DNA of 64,000 nt from CAYFZO01 sp965226235 (GTDB lineage: Bacteria; Pseudomonadota; Gammaproteobacteria; Poriferisulfidales; Oxydemutatoraceae): positions 1,178,001-1,242,000 of the forward strand of contig OZ245335.1 of the NCBI GenBank assembly GCA_965226235.1. Reading direction: 5' to 3'. The notes under the pieces were generated by a model. The model was not told the DNA's origin. It did not search any database and was given only the letters and a program-made list of their open reading frames with translations. Position numbers and translations under genes: made by a program. Every line of letters starts with the position of its first letter. The stretch's first letter is position 1. Positions 55,290-64,000 of the stretch are shown piece by piece.

Positions 55290-56057
55290 TCAGCCGCGCG
55301 TAAACACCCAGTTGCCGCCATCCGACAGCCGCTCGTTGTAGCGATATCCCTGTTCCGTGAATTTTTTGATGTCAGCCGGATCGTCGATCCGGTGCTTGAC
55401 GAGGTAGCGACTCATTGCACCGCGCGCGCGTTTCGCAACAAAGCTGATGACCTTGTAATCCCCGTTCCTGCGCTCTTTGAAAACCGGCGTAACCACCTGT
55501 GCATCGAGGTCGTCCGCGCGCACCGACTTGAAATACTCCAGGGAAGCAAGGTTGACCAGCATCGAAGAACCGCTGGATTTGAGGTCACGATTCAGGCGGG
55601 CAGTGATTTTGCTCCCCCAGAACCGGTACAGATCGCCGCCTTCCTGCGTGGCAAACCGGGTGCCCATTTCGAGGCGGTAAGGCTGGATCAGGTCGAGTGG
55701 TCTCAAAACCCCGTAAAGCCCTGACAGCATCCGCAGATGTTTTTGCGCAAACTGAAGGTCGGACGGATCAAAATCATCGGCTCCAAGGCCAGTGTAAACG
55801 TCCCCCCGAAACGCCCATATCGCTTGTTTGGCGTTGGATGGCGTAAACGGCGCGTGCCACTCCCCGTAGCGTAGGTGGTTCAGTTCAGCGATCTTTTTGC
55901 TGACCCCCATCAACCTGGAAAGCTCCTGCGACGACAATTTTTTCAAGCGAGCGACCAAATGCCCGGCTTCGTCAAGAAACACCGGGGTCGTACACTTACG
56001 CGTTGGTGATCGCGTAGAGAAATCAAGCCTCTTGGCAGGAGAAATTACAATCAGCAT
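55290..56057 (-). CDS. yaaA: YaaA (DUF328/UPF0246) family, peroxide-stress protein
   Basis: About 255 residues from ATG 56057 (MLIVISPAKRLDF, the family start). Conserved blocks are SPAKRLDF, NAKQAIWAFRGDVYTGL, RMLSGLYGVLRPLDLIQPYRLEMGT, LVNLASLEYFKSV, FKERRNGDYKVISFVAKRARGAM and GNWVFTR. In E. coli YaaA limits Fenton damage by lowering free iron during peroxide stress. It is the first gene of the yaaA-mpl-ABC run. Confidence 0.93.
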   Translation of the reverse strand: MLIVISPAKRLDFSTRSPTRKCTTPVFLDEAGHLVARLKKLSSQELSRLMGVSKKIAELNHLRYGEWHAPFTPSNAKQAIWAFRGDVYTGLGADDFDPSDLQFAQKHLRMLSGLYGVLRPLDLIQPYRLEMGTRFATQEGGDLYRFWGSKITARLNRDLKSSGSSMLVNLASLEYFKSVRADDLDAQVVTPVFKERRNGDYKVISFVAKRARGAMSRYLVKHRIDDPADIKKFTEQGYRYNERLSDGGNWVFTRG

Positions 56058-56162
56058 CTTCAACAGCACCGGGTAAAGCGATGATTTCCTATTAAATCAC
56101 AAAACCTGCGAGAAACATCATTTGCGCTGAACCGTGTTAGCCAAAAGCCTTAATGTCCTCTT

Positions 56163-56296
56163 TTGATTCCGGGAGGGGCCGTGACGCATGCACAAGGGCG
56201 ACACAACCCGGTACAACATGGCCTGCCAGCCATCACCTGTGGAACCAAACAGGTGGCCGTGACATTCGTAGGGGCCACGCATGCGTCGCCCTAAAA
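56163..56296. repeat. REPIN-like element, inverted relative to 46441-46588
   Basis: GTGACGCATGCACAAGGGCG at the left and a near-perfect REP (GGGGCCACGCATGCGTCGCC) at 56266-56286 enclose a spacer with ACCCGGTACAACATGG..TGCC and CACCTGTGGAA. This spacer is the reverse complement of that at 46470-46560. It fills most of the gap between yaaA and ligA; no gene is seen there. Confidence 0.65.
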
Positions 56297-56332
56297 CAGC
56301 CCCTCGCACGAGACCGGCTATACCAAGGCAGA

Positions 56333-58429
56333 TCAGTCGGAGGCGAATTCGTTCGCTACACCGGTGGATTCGAGCAGCCGCAACAGTGCTGCCTCGTCCA
56401 GAATCTCGACGCCCAGCGCATGCGCCTTGTCGATTTTTGCTCCGCCCCCGGCACCGGCAATCACGGCAGTGGTCCGACCTGACACGGTCGTGGCAACTTT
56501 GGCCCCCAACGCCAGCAGCTTCTGCCTGGTTTCGTGGCGCTGCATCGAAGCCAGGGTCCCGGTCAGCACGTAGGTATTGCCAGCAAGCGGTGCGGATTTC
56601 TCCCTGCTTGCGGGAGGATGGATTTCCACGTGACTACGCAACTTTGCCAGTATTCGCCGATGACCGGCGTCGTGAAAAAACTGCTGGATGCTGCGCGCGA
56701 CAACGTCACCGACTTCAGGCACTTGCTTCAAAACTTCCTCATCGGCGGATACAAGCTTATCCAGCGTCGCGAAATGTGCAGCCAGCGCACGCGCCGCAAC
56801 CGCTCCGATTTCAGGGATACCCAAGGCATAGACAAACCGCTCCAACGAAACGCTCCTGCTCGCATCCACAGCTTCGAGCAGCTTGTCGACACTTTTCTCG
56901 CCGAGCCCATCGAGAGCTTCAAGTCGCTCTCGTTCCGTATGCAAGGCATAGATATCGCCCACGTCCTCGATCAGGTTTTCTGCAAAAAGACGTTTGATCA
57001 ACTGTTTCCCCAAACCCTCTATGTCCGTGGCACCCCTGGACACAAAATGTTCGATCGACGCCCTGCGTTGCGCTGCACACCCCCAGTTGTCGACACAATA
57101 AAGAATCACCCCATCCTGCCCTCTCCTCCCAACCCCGGCACCGCATTCGGGACAGGTGGAAGGCTCGGCAATTTCCGACGGATGCGGCGATGGCCGCGCG
57201 CTTTTGACCACTTTGACAAGCTGTGGAATCACGTCACCCGCCCGACGCAAAATAATCCTGTCGCCGACACGGATATCCTTGCGCCGAACCTCGTCCATGT
57301 TGTGCAACGAAACATTGCTTACGGTGGCTCCCCCCACGAACACCGGTTCCAGGTGGGCAAGTGGCGTCAATGCCCCGGTTCTGCCTACCTGGAAGGAGAC
57401 GCCCTTGACCACGGTTGTGGCCTCGTGTGCAGGGAATTTGAAGGCCGTAGCCCAGCGTGGCGAACGCGACAACTCGCCGAGGCGACGTTGCCAATCGACA
57501 AGGTTGACCTTGAACGCGACGCCGTCGATTTCATAGGGAAGCCGTTCGCGCCGCTCTGTCATCCTGCGGTGAAAATCGACACACCCGGCAATGCCTTCGA
57601 CAACCTCTGCTTCGGGACATGTAGGCAGACCGAGCGCCTTGAAATAATCAAGGCGCCCCTTGTGCGTGTCCGGCAAAACGCCGTCGAAGTGTCCCAGACC
57701 ATGACAGAAAAACGCAAGCGGGCGTCGTGACGTGACGCGTGAGTCAAGCTGGCGCAAACTCCCGGCTGCCGCGTTTCTTGGGTTGGCAAACACCTTGGTC
57801 CCGTCTCGCTCTGCTTGTTTATTCAACTTCTCGAAGCCGCGCTTGTCCATATACACCTCGCCACGCACCTCAAGCACCGACGGCGGCCAGCGACCTTTCA
57901 GAACCAGGGGTACGACCTTGACCGTACGCACGTTCTGTGTGACATCTTCACCGACGAAACCGTCCCCGCGGGTCGCAGCGTAATCGAGGTGCCCATTGCG
58001 ATACAGGATGCTTACCGCGACCCCGTCAAACTTTGGCTCGGCGCAGTAAGCGACCGGCTCGTTGCCATTGCCGCCAGCGACGACATGACCTGCAGCGCGC
58101 CCCGCTGCATCGCCTGCAAGCCGTTTGCAAACACGCTGGTGAAAAGCGCTCATCTGTTCATCATCATATACATTGTCCAGGGAAAGCATCGGCAGCAGGT
58201 GTTTAATCTGGGTGAACCCTTCCGCAGGTTTTCCCGCCACGCGCTGGGTAGGAGAATCAGACGTAACCAGGTCCGGGTATTCGCTTTCAAGTGCCTGCAA
58301 CTGCTGCAACAGGCGATCGTATTGCGCATCACCGATGTGCGGGTCGTCATCGAGATAATAGCGGCGGTTGTGACGTTCGATTTCCGCCCGTAGTTGCTTG
58401 ATTCGGGTTGCCGAAAGCCGCTTTTCCAT
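56333..58429 (-). CDS. ligA: NAD+-dependent DNA ligase
   Basis: 698 residues. The adenylation domain has YCAEPKFDG with the active-site Lys, followed by ATRGDGFVGEDVTQNVRTV and LEVRGEVYM. Then come an OB fold (VSFQVGRTGALTPLAHLEPV), a Cys4 zinc finger (CPECGAG...CVDNWGC), HhH repeats and a C-terminal BRCT domain (GNTYVLTGTLASMQRHE). It follows zipA by 5 bp, the conserved smc-zipA-ligA order. Confidence 0.97.
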   Translation of the reverse strand: MEKRLSATRIKQLRAEIERHNRRYYLDDDPHIGDAQYDRLLQQLQALESEYPDLVTSDSPTQRVAGKPAEGFTQIKHLLPMLSLDNVYDDEQMSAFHQRVCKRLAGDAAGRAAGHVVAGGNGNEPVAYCAEPKFDGVAVSILYRNGHLDYAATRGDGFVGEDVTQNVRTVKVVPLVLKGRWPPSVLEVRGEVYMDKRGFEKLNKQAERDGTKVFANPRNAAAGSLRQLDSRVTSRRPLAFFCHGLGHFDGVLPDTHKGRLDYFKALGLPTCPEAEVVEGIAGCVDFHRRMTERRERLPYEIDGVAFKVNLVDWQRRLGELSRSPRWATAFKFPAHEATTVVKGVSFQVGRTGALTPLAHLEPVFVGGATVSNVSLHNMDEVRRKDIRVGDRIILRRAGDVIPQLVKVVKSARPSPHPSEIAEPSTCPECGAGVGRRGQDGVILYCVDNWGCAAQRRASIEHFVSRGATDIEGLGKQLIKRLFAENLIEDVGDIYALHTERERLEALDGLGEKSVDKLLEAVDASRSVSLERFVYALGIPEIGAVAARALAAHFATLDKLVSADEEVLKQVPEVGDVVARSIQQFFHDAGHRRILAKLRSHVEIHPPASREKSAPLAGNTYVLTGTLASMQRHETRQKLLALGAKVATTVSGRTTAVIAGAGGGAKIDKAHALGVEILDEAALLRLLESTGVANEFASD

Positions 58430-58434
58430 GCTGC

Positions 58435-59124
58435 TTATCCCGCACTCGACCGAAGCGATTCCTGCATGGCCCGAATCTTCCTGGAAGTGATTTCTTTGTG
58501 GTTTTCGTCGAGTATCGAACCTTGCAGACCCTCGGCAAACAAGCGCGCGTGGGCAAGCATCCTGTCAAAGATCTGGTCGGCCGGCAACGCGCCCGACAGT
58601 TGCGCAAACAAGCTCAGCCCGGTGGTGGAAAAAGAGCCGATCCGCTGGAAATCAAATCGGCCTGGGTCGAACATGTTGGCAACGTAAAACAACGGCTGCG
58701 GTTCAATGCCCGGGTCAAGACGCGCCGGTTGCGTGTCAAAGTATTGCAGGAAGCCCTCGGCGTCTCTGGATGCACGTTTGCACCCGGCCTGTTCGGCAAT
58801 GCACAGGATATCCTCACCGGCAAATCTGTGCCCCGCCCTCGCGCGCACATGCAAAACCAGTAGCCGCTGCTCGTTGTCTGCGGCGACAGCCGCCGGCTCG
58901 GTCGAGGGAGGCACGCCAGGAGCGGGGGGCGGCTGCGCGTCATCGACGGCTTCGCTGACAACGCCATTTGACGGCACGCCGGGTGGCGCGTGTGTTGCCG
59001 CATCTTCGGTGCCAACACGGCGAGGAACGAGGCGCGAAAACAGGTAAACGCCAACCACCAGCACTGCACCGATCACCAATAGAATCCAGCGCAATGGATA
59101 TGAAAAGCCCGCTTCCACGATCAC
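58435..59124 (-). CDS. zipA: Cell division protein ZipA
   Basis: An FtsZ-binding division protein anchored in the inner membrane. About 230 residues from GTG 59124 (GTG 59118 also possible); a longer reading from 59193 lacks similarity. The N-terminal membrane helix is LRWILLVIGAVLVVGVYLFSR. A Pro/Ala-rich linker (about 45-80) and the C-terminal ZipA domain (LLVLHVRARAGHRFAGEDIL, YVANMFDPGRFD, TTGLSLFAQLSG) follow. It is shorter than E. coli ZipA because of the linker. Position between smc and ligA supports the call. Confidence 0.9.
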   Translation of the reverse strand: MIVEAGFSYPLRWILLVIGAVLVVGVYLFSRLVPRRVGTEDAATHAPPGVPSNGVVSEAVDDAQPPPAPGVPPSTEPAAVAADNEQRLLVLHVRARAGHRFAGEDILCIAEQAGCKRASRDAEGFLQYFDTQPARLDPGIEPQPLFYVANMFDPGRFDFQRIGSFSTTGLSLFAQLSGALPADQIFDRMLAHARLFAEGLQGSILDENHKEITSRKIRAMQESLRSSAG

Positions 59125-59148
59125 CCAGCCCACCCAGGCCCGCCGGTT

Positions 59149-59185
59149 GCAGGGCTGGCCGGCCCTGCAGCCGACCTGCCGGCAG
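59149..59185. repeat. GC-rich inverted repeats between smc and zipA
   Basis: GCAGGGC...GCCCTGC (59149-59168) followed by CCTGCCGGCAGG (about 59175-59186) could form two adjacent hairpins. No T-run follows in the direction of transcription, so they are not typical terminators. They may alter mRNA stability between smc and zipA. Confidence 0.35.
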
Positions 59186-59356
59186 GGCACCACCCGGCTT
59201 CAGACGCACCGAACCCAGTGCGGAAAAGGCGAGGGAACGAAACGAGCCCCGGTGCATCCGCCCTTGGTGCATCCGCATGTCCACAACAGTGGAACAGGTG
59301 ATTGGCACGAGTTCTCATGACAGCGTTCCCGTTGCGTTAATCCTGCAAAAGTAGCT

Positions 59357-62300
59357 TCAAGCGGTTGCCAGTTTTGCGGCGCTTTCCACATCCACCGAGA
59401 CCAGCCTCGACACCCCAGGCTCCTGCATCGTGATACCAACCAGGTTGTCCATGTATTCCATGCTGGTTTTGTTGTGGGTGATCAGGATGAACTGGACCTG
59501 CTCGCTCATGTGCTTCAATAGCTCGCAAAACCGTTCGATATTATGCTCGTCCAGCGGCGCGTCAACTTCATCGAGCAGGCAGAATGGCGCTGGTCTCAGC
59601 GCAAAAATGGAGAACACCACCGCGATTGCGGTCATCGCTTTCTCGCCCCCGGACAACAGGTTGATCGAAACCTGGCGCTTGCCTGACATACGAACCATCA
59701 CCGCAACCCCGGCGGTAAAAAAATCGCTGTCGGTCATTTCCAGCCACGCGCTGCCGCTACCGAACAGGCGCGGGAAAATATCCTGCAAGTTGGCGTTGAT
59801 GTCGTCAAACGTCTTTCCGAACAAGGCACGCGTCCTGGTATCCATCTTGTGAATCGCGTCTTCCAGCGTTTCCAGCGCGTGCTTGAGATCATCGGTTTGC
59901 GCATCAAGATACCGCTTTCTCTCGGTCAATTCGTCAAACTCCTCAAGCGCGACCAGATTGATCGCGCCAAGACGGTCAATCCTTTCCTGCACTTGCGCCA
60001 GCTTCTCTTCGTGCGAGGCCATATCGACACCAGCCTCCATTGCTGCTTCGACCTCCTCCGGAGCCAGCCCGCGCTGGTTCAATCCATCAAACGCGTCCTT
60101 GCATCGCGCCTTGGCCACCTGCAGGGAGACTCGGGCTTTCTCGTACGAATCCCGTTTCGTTTCGGTTGCCTCGACCAGATCAGCGCGGCGGCGATCGAGC
60201 ACCTGCAAATCAGACTGCATCCCGGCGAGTTCCTGGCTCCGTCGTTGTAGCACTTCTTTCTCTTCGACATGCCGCACCAGCAACTCCTCCAGTTGCTTCC
60301 CGCCAGCTTCGATCGGAGATCGCAGTTCGTCCAGGGTTTCATCCAAAGAGTTCCCGCGGTGCTCGAGTTCGACCAAGTGCGACTGCAACTGGGCTATTTG
60401 CTCTTGCGCGGCACGACAGTTACCCGCCACCGATTCGCGTTCCATTTCAGCGCGATGCAGCGCGTCGCGCGCCACCTGCAACTGCCGGCTCACTTCCGCG
60501 AGCACCTGCACGCTGCCTTCCTGCGTGCCGCCTTCGGGTGCTGTCGTCCCCTCCAGGAACATCGCTATACGCGCCTGTACCCCTTCACGCTCGGCCTCTT
60601 TCTCAAGCAGGCTCGTACGCCGATGCTCCAGGTCGCCCTGCAAATTGCCGATGGCAGCATTCAGTCGACCCAACTCGCTGTGCAAGGCAGCCATGCGTCG
60701 CTCGCGTAGCAACACCCCTTCGCCGCCTTTGTCCGGCAAGTGCAACTGCATCCAGTTCGCCCCGATCCAAACCCCATCCCGGGTTATCACCGATTGACCC
60801 GGCAGCAGCGACGCCCGTTGTTGCAACGCCTGCGGCACATCGTCGGCCAACTGCACCTGGCTGAGCAACGCGCGGGCACCGCCGCTGCCAGACACCTTGT
60901 CGGCGAGCGTACCACCGGTGATGGCCTGCTCATCTCCGTCGCCGGTTTCGATCAATGCCAGGGTGCCTCTGTCGAAATCCCCGATACGGTCCGCATAGCC
61001 TGCAAGCGAAGATACTTCAAAGCCAGCGACAAAAGCACCGAGCACCACCTCGGTAGCCTGCTCCCAGCCGTCGGCGACACGAATGCGCCCGGCCAGCCGA
61101 TGTTTCGACTTGAGCCCGGCAGCATCCAGCCATTGTGCAACCGCGTCCTCGCTATCGTGTAGCGCGGCCTGCTGCAATGCTCTAAGGGAAGCCAGACGGC
61201 TTTGCACTCCACTGCGTTGATCCTGCTCGGCGTGTAGCTGCTCCATGATGGCGTGCACCTCCTCGCGTAGCGCGGATATCTCCTCGCTGAGCCGATCGGC
61301 CTGGCTCTGGGATTGCTGTACGGTTTCACGTAGCGTCTGTCTGGCGGCATCGCTCTCTCTGACCAACCGTTCGACTTCGCTGCCAAGCTGCCCGGTTTCC
61401 TTATCGATCTCCTCTCGACGCCGCTCCTGGACGACGAGTGCCGCGCGACGATCACTCATCGCTTGCTTGTCGCGGTCGATCAAACCCTTGACTTGAACCT
61501 GTTCTTCGAATATCCGTTCGATGCTCCTGCGACGAGTCTCGATGTCTTTCTCTTCGCCCGAAATCCTGGCACCGAGTTGGTAATACTCTTCTTTCATTCG
61601 GATTATCTCATCGCTACGCTGGCTGGCCAGCGCTCGCTTTTTTTCGGCATCCGCTTCCACCTCGAACAGCGCTGCACGTGCTTTCTCCAGGTCGAGCGAC
61701 AAATCATGCGCTTGCCGGTCACAGGCGGCGCATTCAGCTTCGCAGTGTCGATAACGCAACAACAGCAATTCGGATTCAATCCGTTCCTTATCTTGCCTGA
61801 GCTGCTTGAATTTCTCCGCGCTTTTCACCTGGCGCTTGAGTCTGGTCGACTGTTTACTGACTTCATCCACTATGTCAGTCACGCGATCGAGGTTTTCGCG
61901 CGTACGACGAACGCGGTTTTCGGCGTCGCGACGGCGCTGCTTGTACTGAGAAATACCCGCTGCCTCCTCTATGTAGGAACGCACCTCCTCGGGTTTGGCT
62001 TCGACCGTGCGAGAGATCATGCCTTGCTCGATGACCGCGTAACTGTGCACACCAAGCCCGGTACCAAAGAACACATCGGCAATGTCCTGACGCCGGCAAC
62101 GAGTCGCGTTGATGAAGTACCTGGACTCGCCGTCGCGCACAACCGTCCGCTTGATCGACAATTCACTGTACTGCATGAACCTGCTGCCCACGTCTACGTC
62201 GGAGTTATCAAAAACCAACTCGATCGACGCCTGCCCCATCGGCTGGCGCGTGCGGCTGCCACTGAAAATTACTTCTGTCAGGTTTGTGGCGCGGATGTGA

Positions 62301-62458
62301 CGCGAACTTTCGCCCATGACCCAACGCACCGCGTCGACAAGGTTCGACTTGCCGCAGCCGTTGGGGCCGACGATGCCGGTCATACGACTCGCAAAATCAA
62401 TGCCAACGGGTTCCGCGAACGACTTGAACCCATTGAGTTTGATTTTCTCCAGCCTCAT
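59357..62458 (-). CDS. smc: Chromosome segregation protein SMC
   Basis: 1033 residues, about 100-150 fewer than usual. The N-terminal head is MRLEKIKLNGFKSF with Walker A GPNGCGKSN; then GLGVHSYAVIEQGMIS. Coiled coil covers about 170-430, a hinge lies near 440-570 (GRIRVADGWEQATEVVLG, LLSQVQLADDVPQAL), and a second coiled coil reaches about 870. The C-terminal head has NLLSGGEKAMTAIAVVFSIF and Walker B PFCLLDEVDAPLDEHN. The shortening is in the arms, not the heads. Partners ScpA and ScpB are not in the window. It heads smc-zipA-ligA. Confidence 0.96.
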   Translation of the reverse strand: MRLEKIKLNGFKSFAEPVGIDFASRMTGIVGPNGCGKSNLVDAVRWVMGESSRHIRATNLTEVIFSGSRTRQPMGQASIELVFDNSDVDVGSRFMQYSELSIKRTVVRDGESRYFINATRCRRQDIADVFFGTGLGVHSYAVIEQGMISRTVEAKPEEVRSYIEEAAGISQYKQRRRDAENRVRRTRENLDRVTDIVDEVSKQSTRLKRQVKSAEKFKQLRQDKERIESELLLLRYRHCEAECAACDRQAHDLSLDLEKARAALFEVEADAEKKRALASQRSDEIIRMKEEYYQLGARISGEEKDIETRRRSIERIFEEQVQVKGLIDRDKQAMSDRRAALVVQERRREEIDKETGQLGSEVERLVRESDAARQTLRETVQQSQSQADRLSEEISALREEVHAIMEQLHAEQDQRSGVQSRLASLRALQQAALHDSEDAVAQWLDAAGLKSKHRLAGRIRVADGWEQATEVVLGAFVAGFEVSSLAGYADRIGDFDRGTLALIETGDGDEQAITGGTLADKVSGSGGARALLSQVQLADDVPQALQQRASLLPGQSVITRDGVWIGANWMQLHLPDKGGEGVLLRERRMAALHSELGRLNAAIGNLQGDLEHRRTSLLEKEAEREGVQARIAMFLEGTTAPEGGTQEGSVQVLAEVSRQLQVARDALHRAEMERESVAGNCRAAQEQIAQLQSHLVELEHRGNSLDETLDELRSPIEAGGKQLEELLVRHVEEKEVLQRRSQELAGMQSDLQVLDRRRADLVEATETKRDSYEKARVSLQVAKARCKDAFDGLNQRGLAPEEVEAAMEAGVDMASHEEKLAQVQERIDRLGAINLVALEEFDELTERKRYLDAQTDDLKHALETLEDAIHKMDTRTRALFGKTFDDINANLQDIFPRLFGSGSAWLEMTDSDFFTAGVAVMVRMSGKRQVSINLLSGGEKAMTAIAVVFSIFALRPAPFCLLDEVDAPLDEHNIERFCELLKHMSEQVQFILITHNKTSMEYMDNLVGITMQEPGVSRLVSVDVESAAKLATA

Positions 62459-62565
62459 GTGGTAAGTCTAACAAATGAACCAACCGGCTTGAACGAAATC
62501 CGCCGGAGAAACTGTTACGCTTCCCTGCCCGATGCCTGTACGTCGGCACCTGTGCGTCGGCACCT

Positions 62566-63012
62566 GTGCGTCTCTACAGGATAGAGGACAAACCGCGAAA
62601 TCGATGGACCGATACCGTACTTGTGATCAAACCCACTGAAAACCTGGAAACCTTCGACAACCCTGAACCCAGGCGAGACTATACCGTTCGCATCGATATC
62701 CCCGAATTTACCTGCCTTTGTCCGCTGACCGGCCAGCCGGATTTCGCCTGCCTGCTGATCGAATACATACCCGACCTGCTGTGCCTGGAACTCAAAAGCC
62801 TCAAGGGATATATCTGGTCTTTCCGCGACGTCGGTGCTTTCCACGAAACCGTCACCAATGAGATCCTCGATCATCTACGCGCAGCCATAAACCCACGATT
62901 CATGCGGTTGACCGCCAGATTCAACACGCGCGGCGGAATCCGCACCACTGTGGTCGCCGAGCATCGTGCCGCTGGCTGGAAGGCTCAAACCTCCGTGGCA
63001 TTACCCGCTTGA
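62566..63012 (+). CDS. queF: NADPH-dependent 7-cyano-7-deazaguanine reductase (short QueF)
   Basis: QueF reduces preQ0 to preQ1 in queuosine synthesis. 148 residues from GTG 62566; GTG 62623 would give 129. Diagnostic: NPEPRRDYTVRI, PEFTCLCPLTGQPDFA (catalytic Cys and Asp), IEYIPDLLCLELKSLKGYIWSFRD, AFHETVTNEI and FNTRGGI. It is the short, unimodular type. It is divergent from smc and convergent with der (45 bp gap). A direct repeat GTCGGCACCTGTGC lies just before the start. Confidence 0.93.
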   Translation: MRLYRIEDKPRNRWTDTVLVIKPTENLETFDNPEPRRDYTVRIDIPEFTCLCPLTGQPDFACLLIEYIPDLLCLELKSLKGYIWSFRDVGAFHETVTNEILDHLRAAINPRFMRLTARFNTRGGIRTTVVAEHRAAGWKAQTSVALPA

Positions 63013-63057
63013 ACCGAGGTCTTCGAAACCAGGCCCGGTAAGAGTGAAACCCGGTTT

Positions 63058-64000
63058 TTACCGAAACTCAAGGATCACCGGCGTGCCGCTCAAATGCAGC
63101 TGCTCGCGAAAAAAATTCTCCAGGTAACGCCGATAGGAAGCCGGCACGCCGTCGGTGCGCGCACCATGCACGATGAATCGCGGCGGACAGGTGCCCCCCT
63201 GGTGCGCGTAACGCAGTTTGATTTGTTTACCTGCCACCAGCGGCGGTTGATGACCCTCTACTGCGGCACTTAGCAACTTCGTGCAGGCCGATGCGGTCAC
63301 GCGCACGCACGCCGACCGGTAAGCCCGCCTGACCTCGCGCATCAGCCGCCCCATGCCTGAACCACGCAACGCCGATAACTCAAGCACCTTGACCCCAGGC
63401 AGAAACCGTAGCCTCATATCAAGGCTACGGTCGAGAAGATAGCGGCTTTCCGTACCAACGACAAGGTCCTGCTTGTTGACCGCGATCACCAGGGCGCGAC
63501 CGCCGGAAATGACCTGACCGGCAAGCGAGGCATCCTGGGCTGTGATTCCATCGCCAGCATCGCACACCAGCACTACAACATCAGACAACATGGCGTTCTC
63601 CAGCGCTTTCAGCACGCTGAAAGTCTCGACGCGACCATCTACCTTGCCACGCCGGCGAACGCCGGCGGTATCGATCAATACAAACCTGTCGTCACCGAAG
63701 GTAAACGCAACTGCAATGCTGTCTCGCGTGGTGCCAGGCGTATCGCTGGCGAGCATGCGCGGCTCCCCGACAAGACGATTCACCAGCGTTGATTTGCCAA
63801 CGTTCGGCCGGCCAAGAAACGTCACGCGCAGGCCTTCCGGCACAGCATCGACCAGCGTGTCCTCCGAGGATTGCGCGGCCCGCTCCGCCATTGCCTGGCG
63901 CAGGCGCTCCACGCCGTGACGATGCAGGGCCGCGGTATAAAAGCACGGTTGCAACCCCAGGGGGGCAAACTCGGCTACGGCCGCGTACCGATCGCCGTCC
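63058..64000 (-). CDS. der: GTPase Der, C-terminal part (partial at right edge)
   Basis: A ribosome-assembly GTPase with two G domains and a KH-like domain. Only the second G domain onward is inside the window. It shows GRPNVGKSTLVNRL (G1), DTPGTTRDS (G2), DTAGVRRRG (G3), NKQDLV (G4; usually NKWD) and SAL (G5). The C-terminal KH-like domain follows (LRYAHQGGTCPPRF, FREQLHLSGTPV). The frame is open to the edge and reads the end of the first G domain (LGLQPCFYTAALHRHGVERL), so the N-terminus lies beyond 64000. Confidence 0.94.
   Translation of the reverse strand, partial: DGDRYAAVAEFAPLGLQPCFYTAALHRHGVERLRQAMAERAAQSSEDTLVDAVPEGLRVTFLGRPNVGKSTLVNRLVGEPRMLASDTPGTTRDSIAVAFTFGDDRFVLIDTAGVRRRGKVDGRVETFSVLKALENAMLSDVVVLVCDAGDGITAQDASLAGQVISGGRALVIAVNKQDLVVGTESRYLLDRSLDMRLRFLPGVKVLELSALRGSGMGRLMREVRRAYRSACVRVTASACTKLLSAAVEGHQPPLVAGKQIKLRYAHQGGTCPPRFIVHGARTDGVPASYRRYLENFFREQLHLSGTPVILEFR

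Noticed and set aside
56534..57730. Plus-strand reading of 398 codons across ligA
   Set aside because: Antisense to an intact, well-conserved ligA; it has no recognisable motif. The same applies to the 373-codon reading 61463-62584 opposite smc.
63013..63057. Possible shared terminator between queF and der
   Set aside because: AAACC/GGTTT can pair but the stem is short and interrupted, so it was not annotated.

Overview
The window looks like a chromosomal segment of a gammaproteobacterium. The order smc-zipA-ligA, a complete Na+-translocating NADH:quinone reductase operon (nqrABCDEF-apbE), the yggT-proC pair, bioH-bioC, dsbB, class Ia nrdAB, mpl and a short QueF all fit that group. Use of Smc rather than MukB places it outside the Enterobacterales/Vibrio branch. 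I cannot name the genus. No rRNA, tRNA or CRISPR array was seen.

Positions 1-18,723 (minus strand) are one giant secreted repeat-protein gene that runs off the left edge. It has an exported N-terminus, about eight proprotein-convertase P-domains mixed with a recurrent beta-sandwich repeat, a choice-of-anchor-U-like segment, and Calx-beta repeats. It is broken into at least six reading-frame segments, and one P-domain is heavily scrambled. Nearly all single-copy housekeeping genes in the window are intact, so this is either real decay or an assembly problem confined to repeats. An IS3-type transposase tail lies just upstream of it.

19-31.6 kb is housekeeping: hemH, an HNH nuclease gene, a DnaA-box-rich gap that resembles a replication origin, bioC/bioH, plsY, tsaD, yggT, proC, dsbB, a short UDP-sugar dehydrogenase-like gene, nrdB and nrdA. 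31.7-38 kb holds four tandem paralogues of an unnamed family with fucosyltransferase-like motifs, interrupted by a deleted transposase gene and REP-type palindromes. 38.2-46.1 kb is a FetB-like permease, apbE and the nqr operon.

46.2-50.7 kb is an accessory island on the plus strand: five tandem copies of a 0.67-0.81 kb unit, each encoding a small coiled-coil protein with a C-terminal membrane helix. The 21-bp heptad-coding repeat is present 1, 4, 3, 2 and 8 times in successive copies. The array is bracketed by about 90-bp direct repeats and REP palindromes. 50.8-64 kb returns to core genes: hemL, an ABC exporter, mpl, yaaA, ligA, zipA, smc, queF and the C-terminal part of der, which leaves the window.

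The most novel material is the heptad-variable coiled-coil array, the four-gene glycosyltransferase-like cluster, the possible origin, and the P-domain/Calx-beta giant protein. All functional statements rest on reading motifs and gene order; no database search was run.
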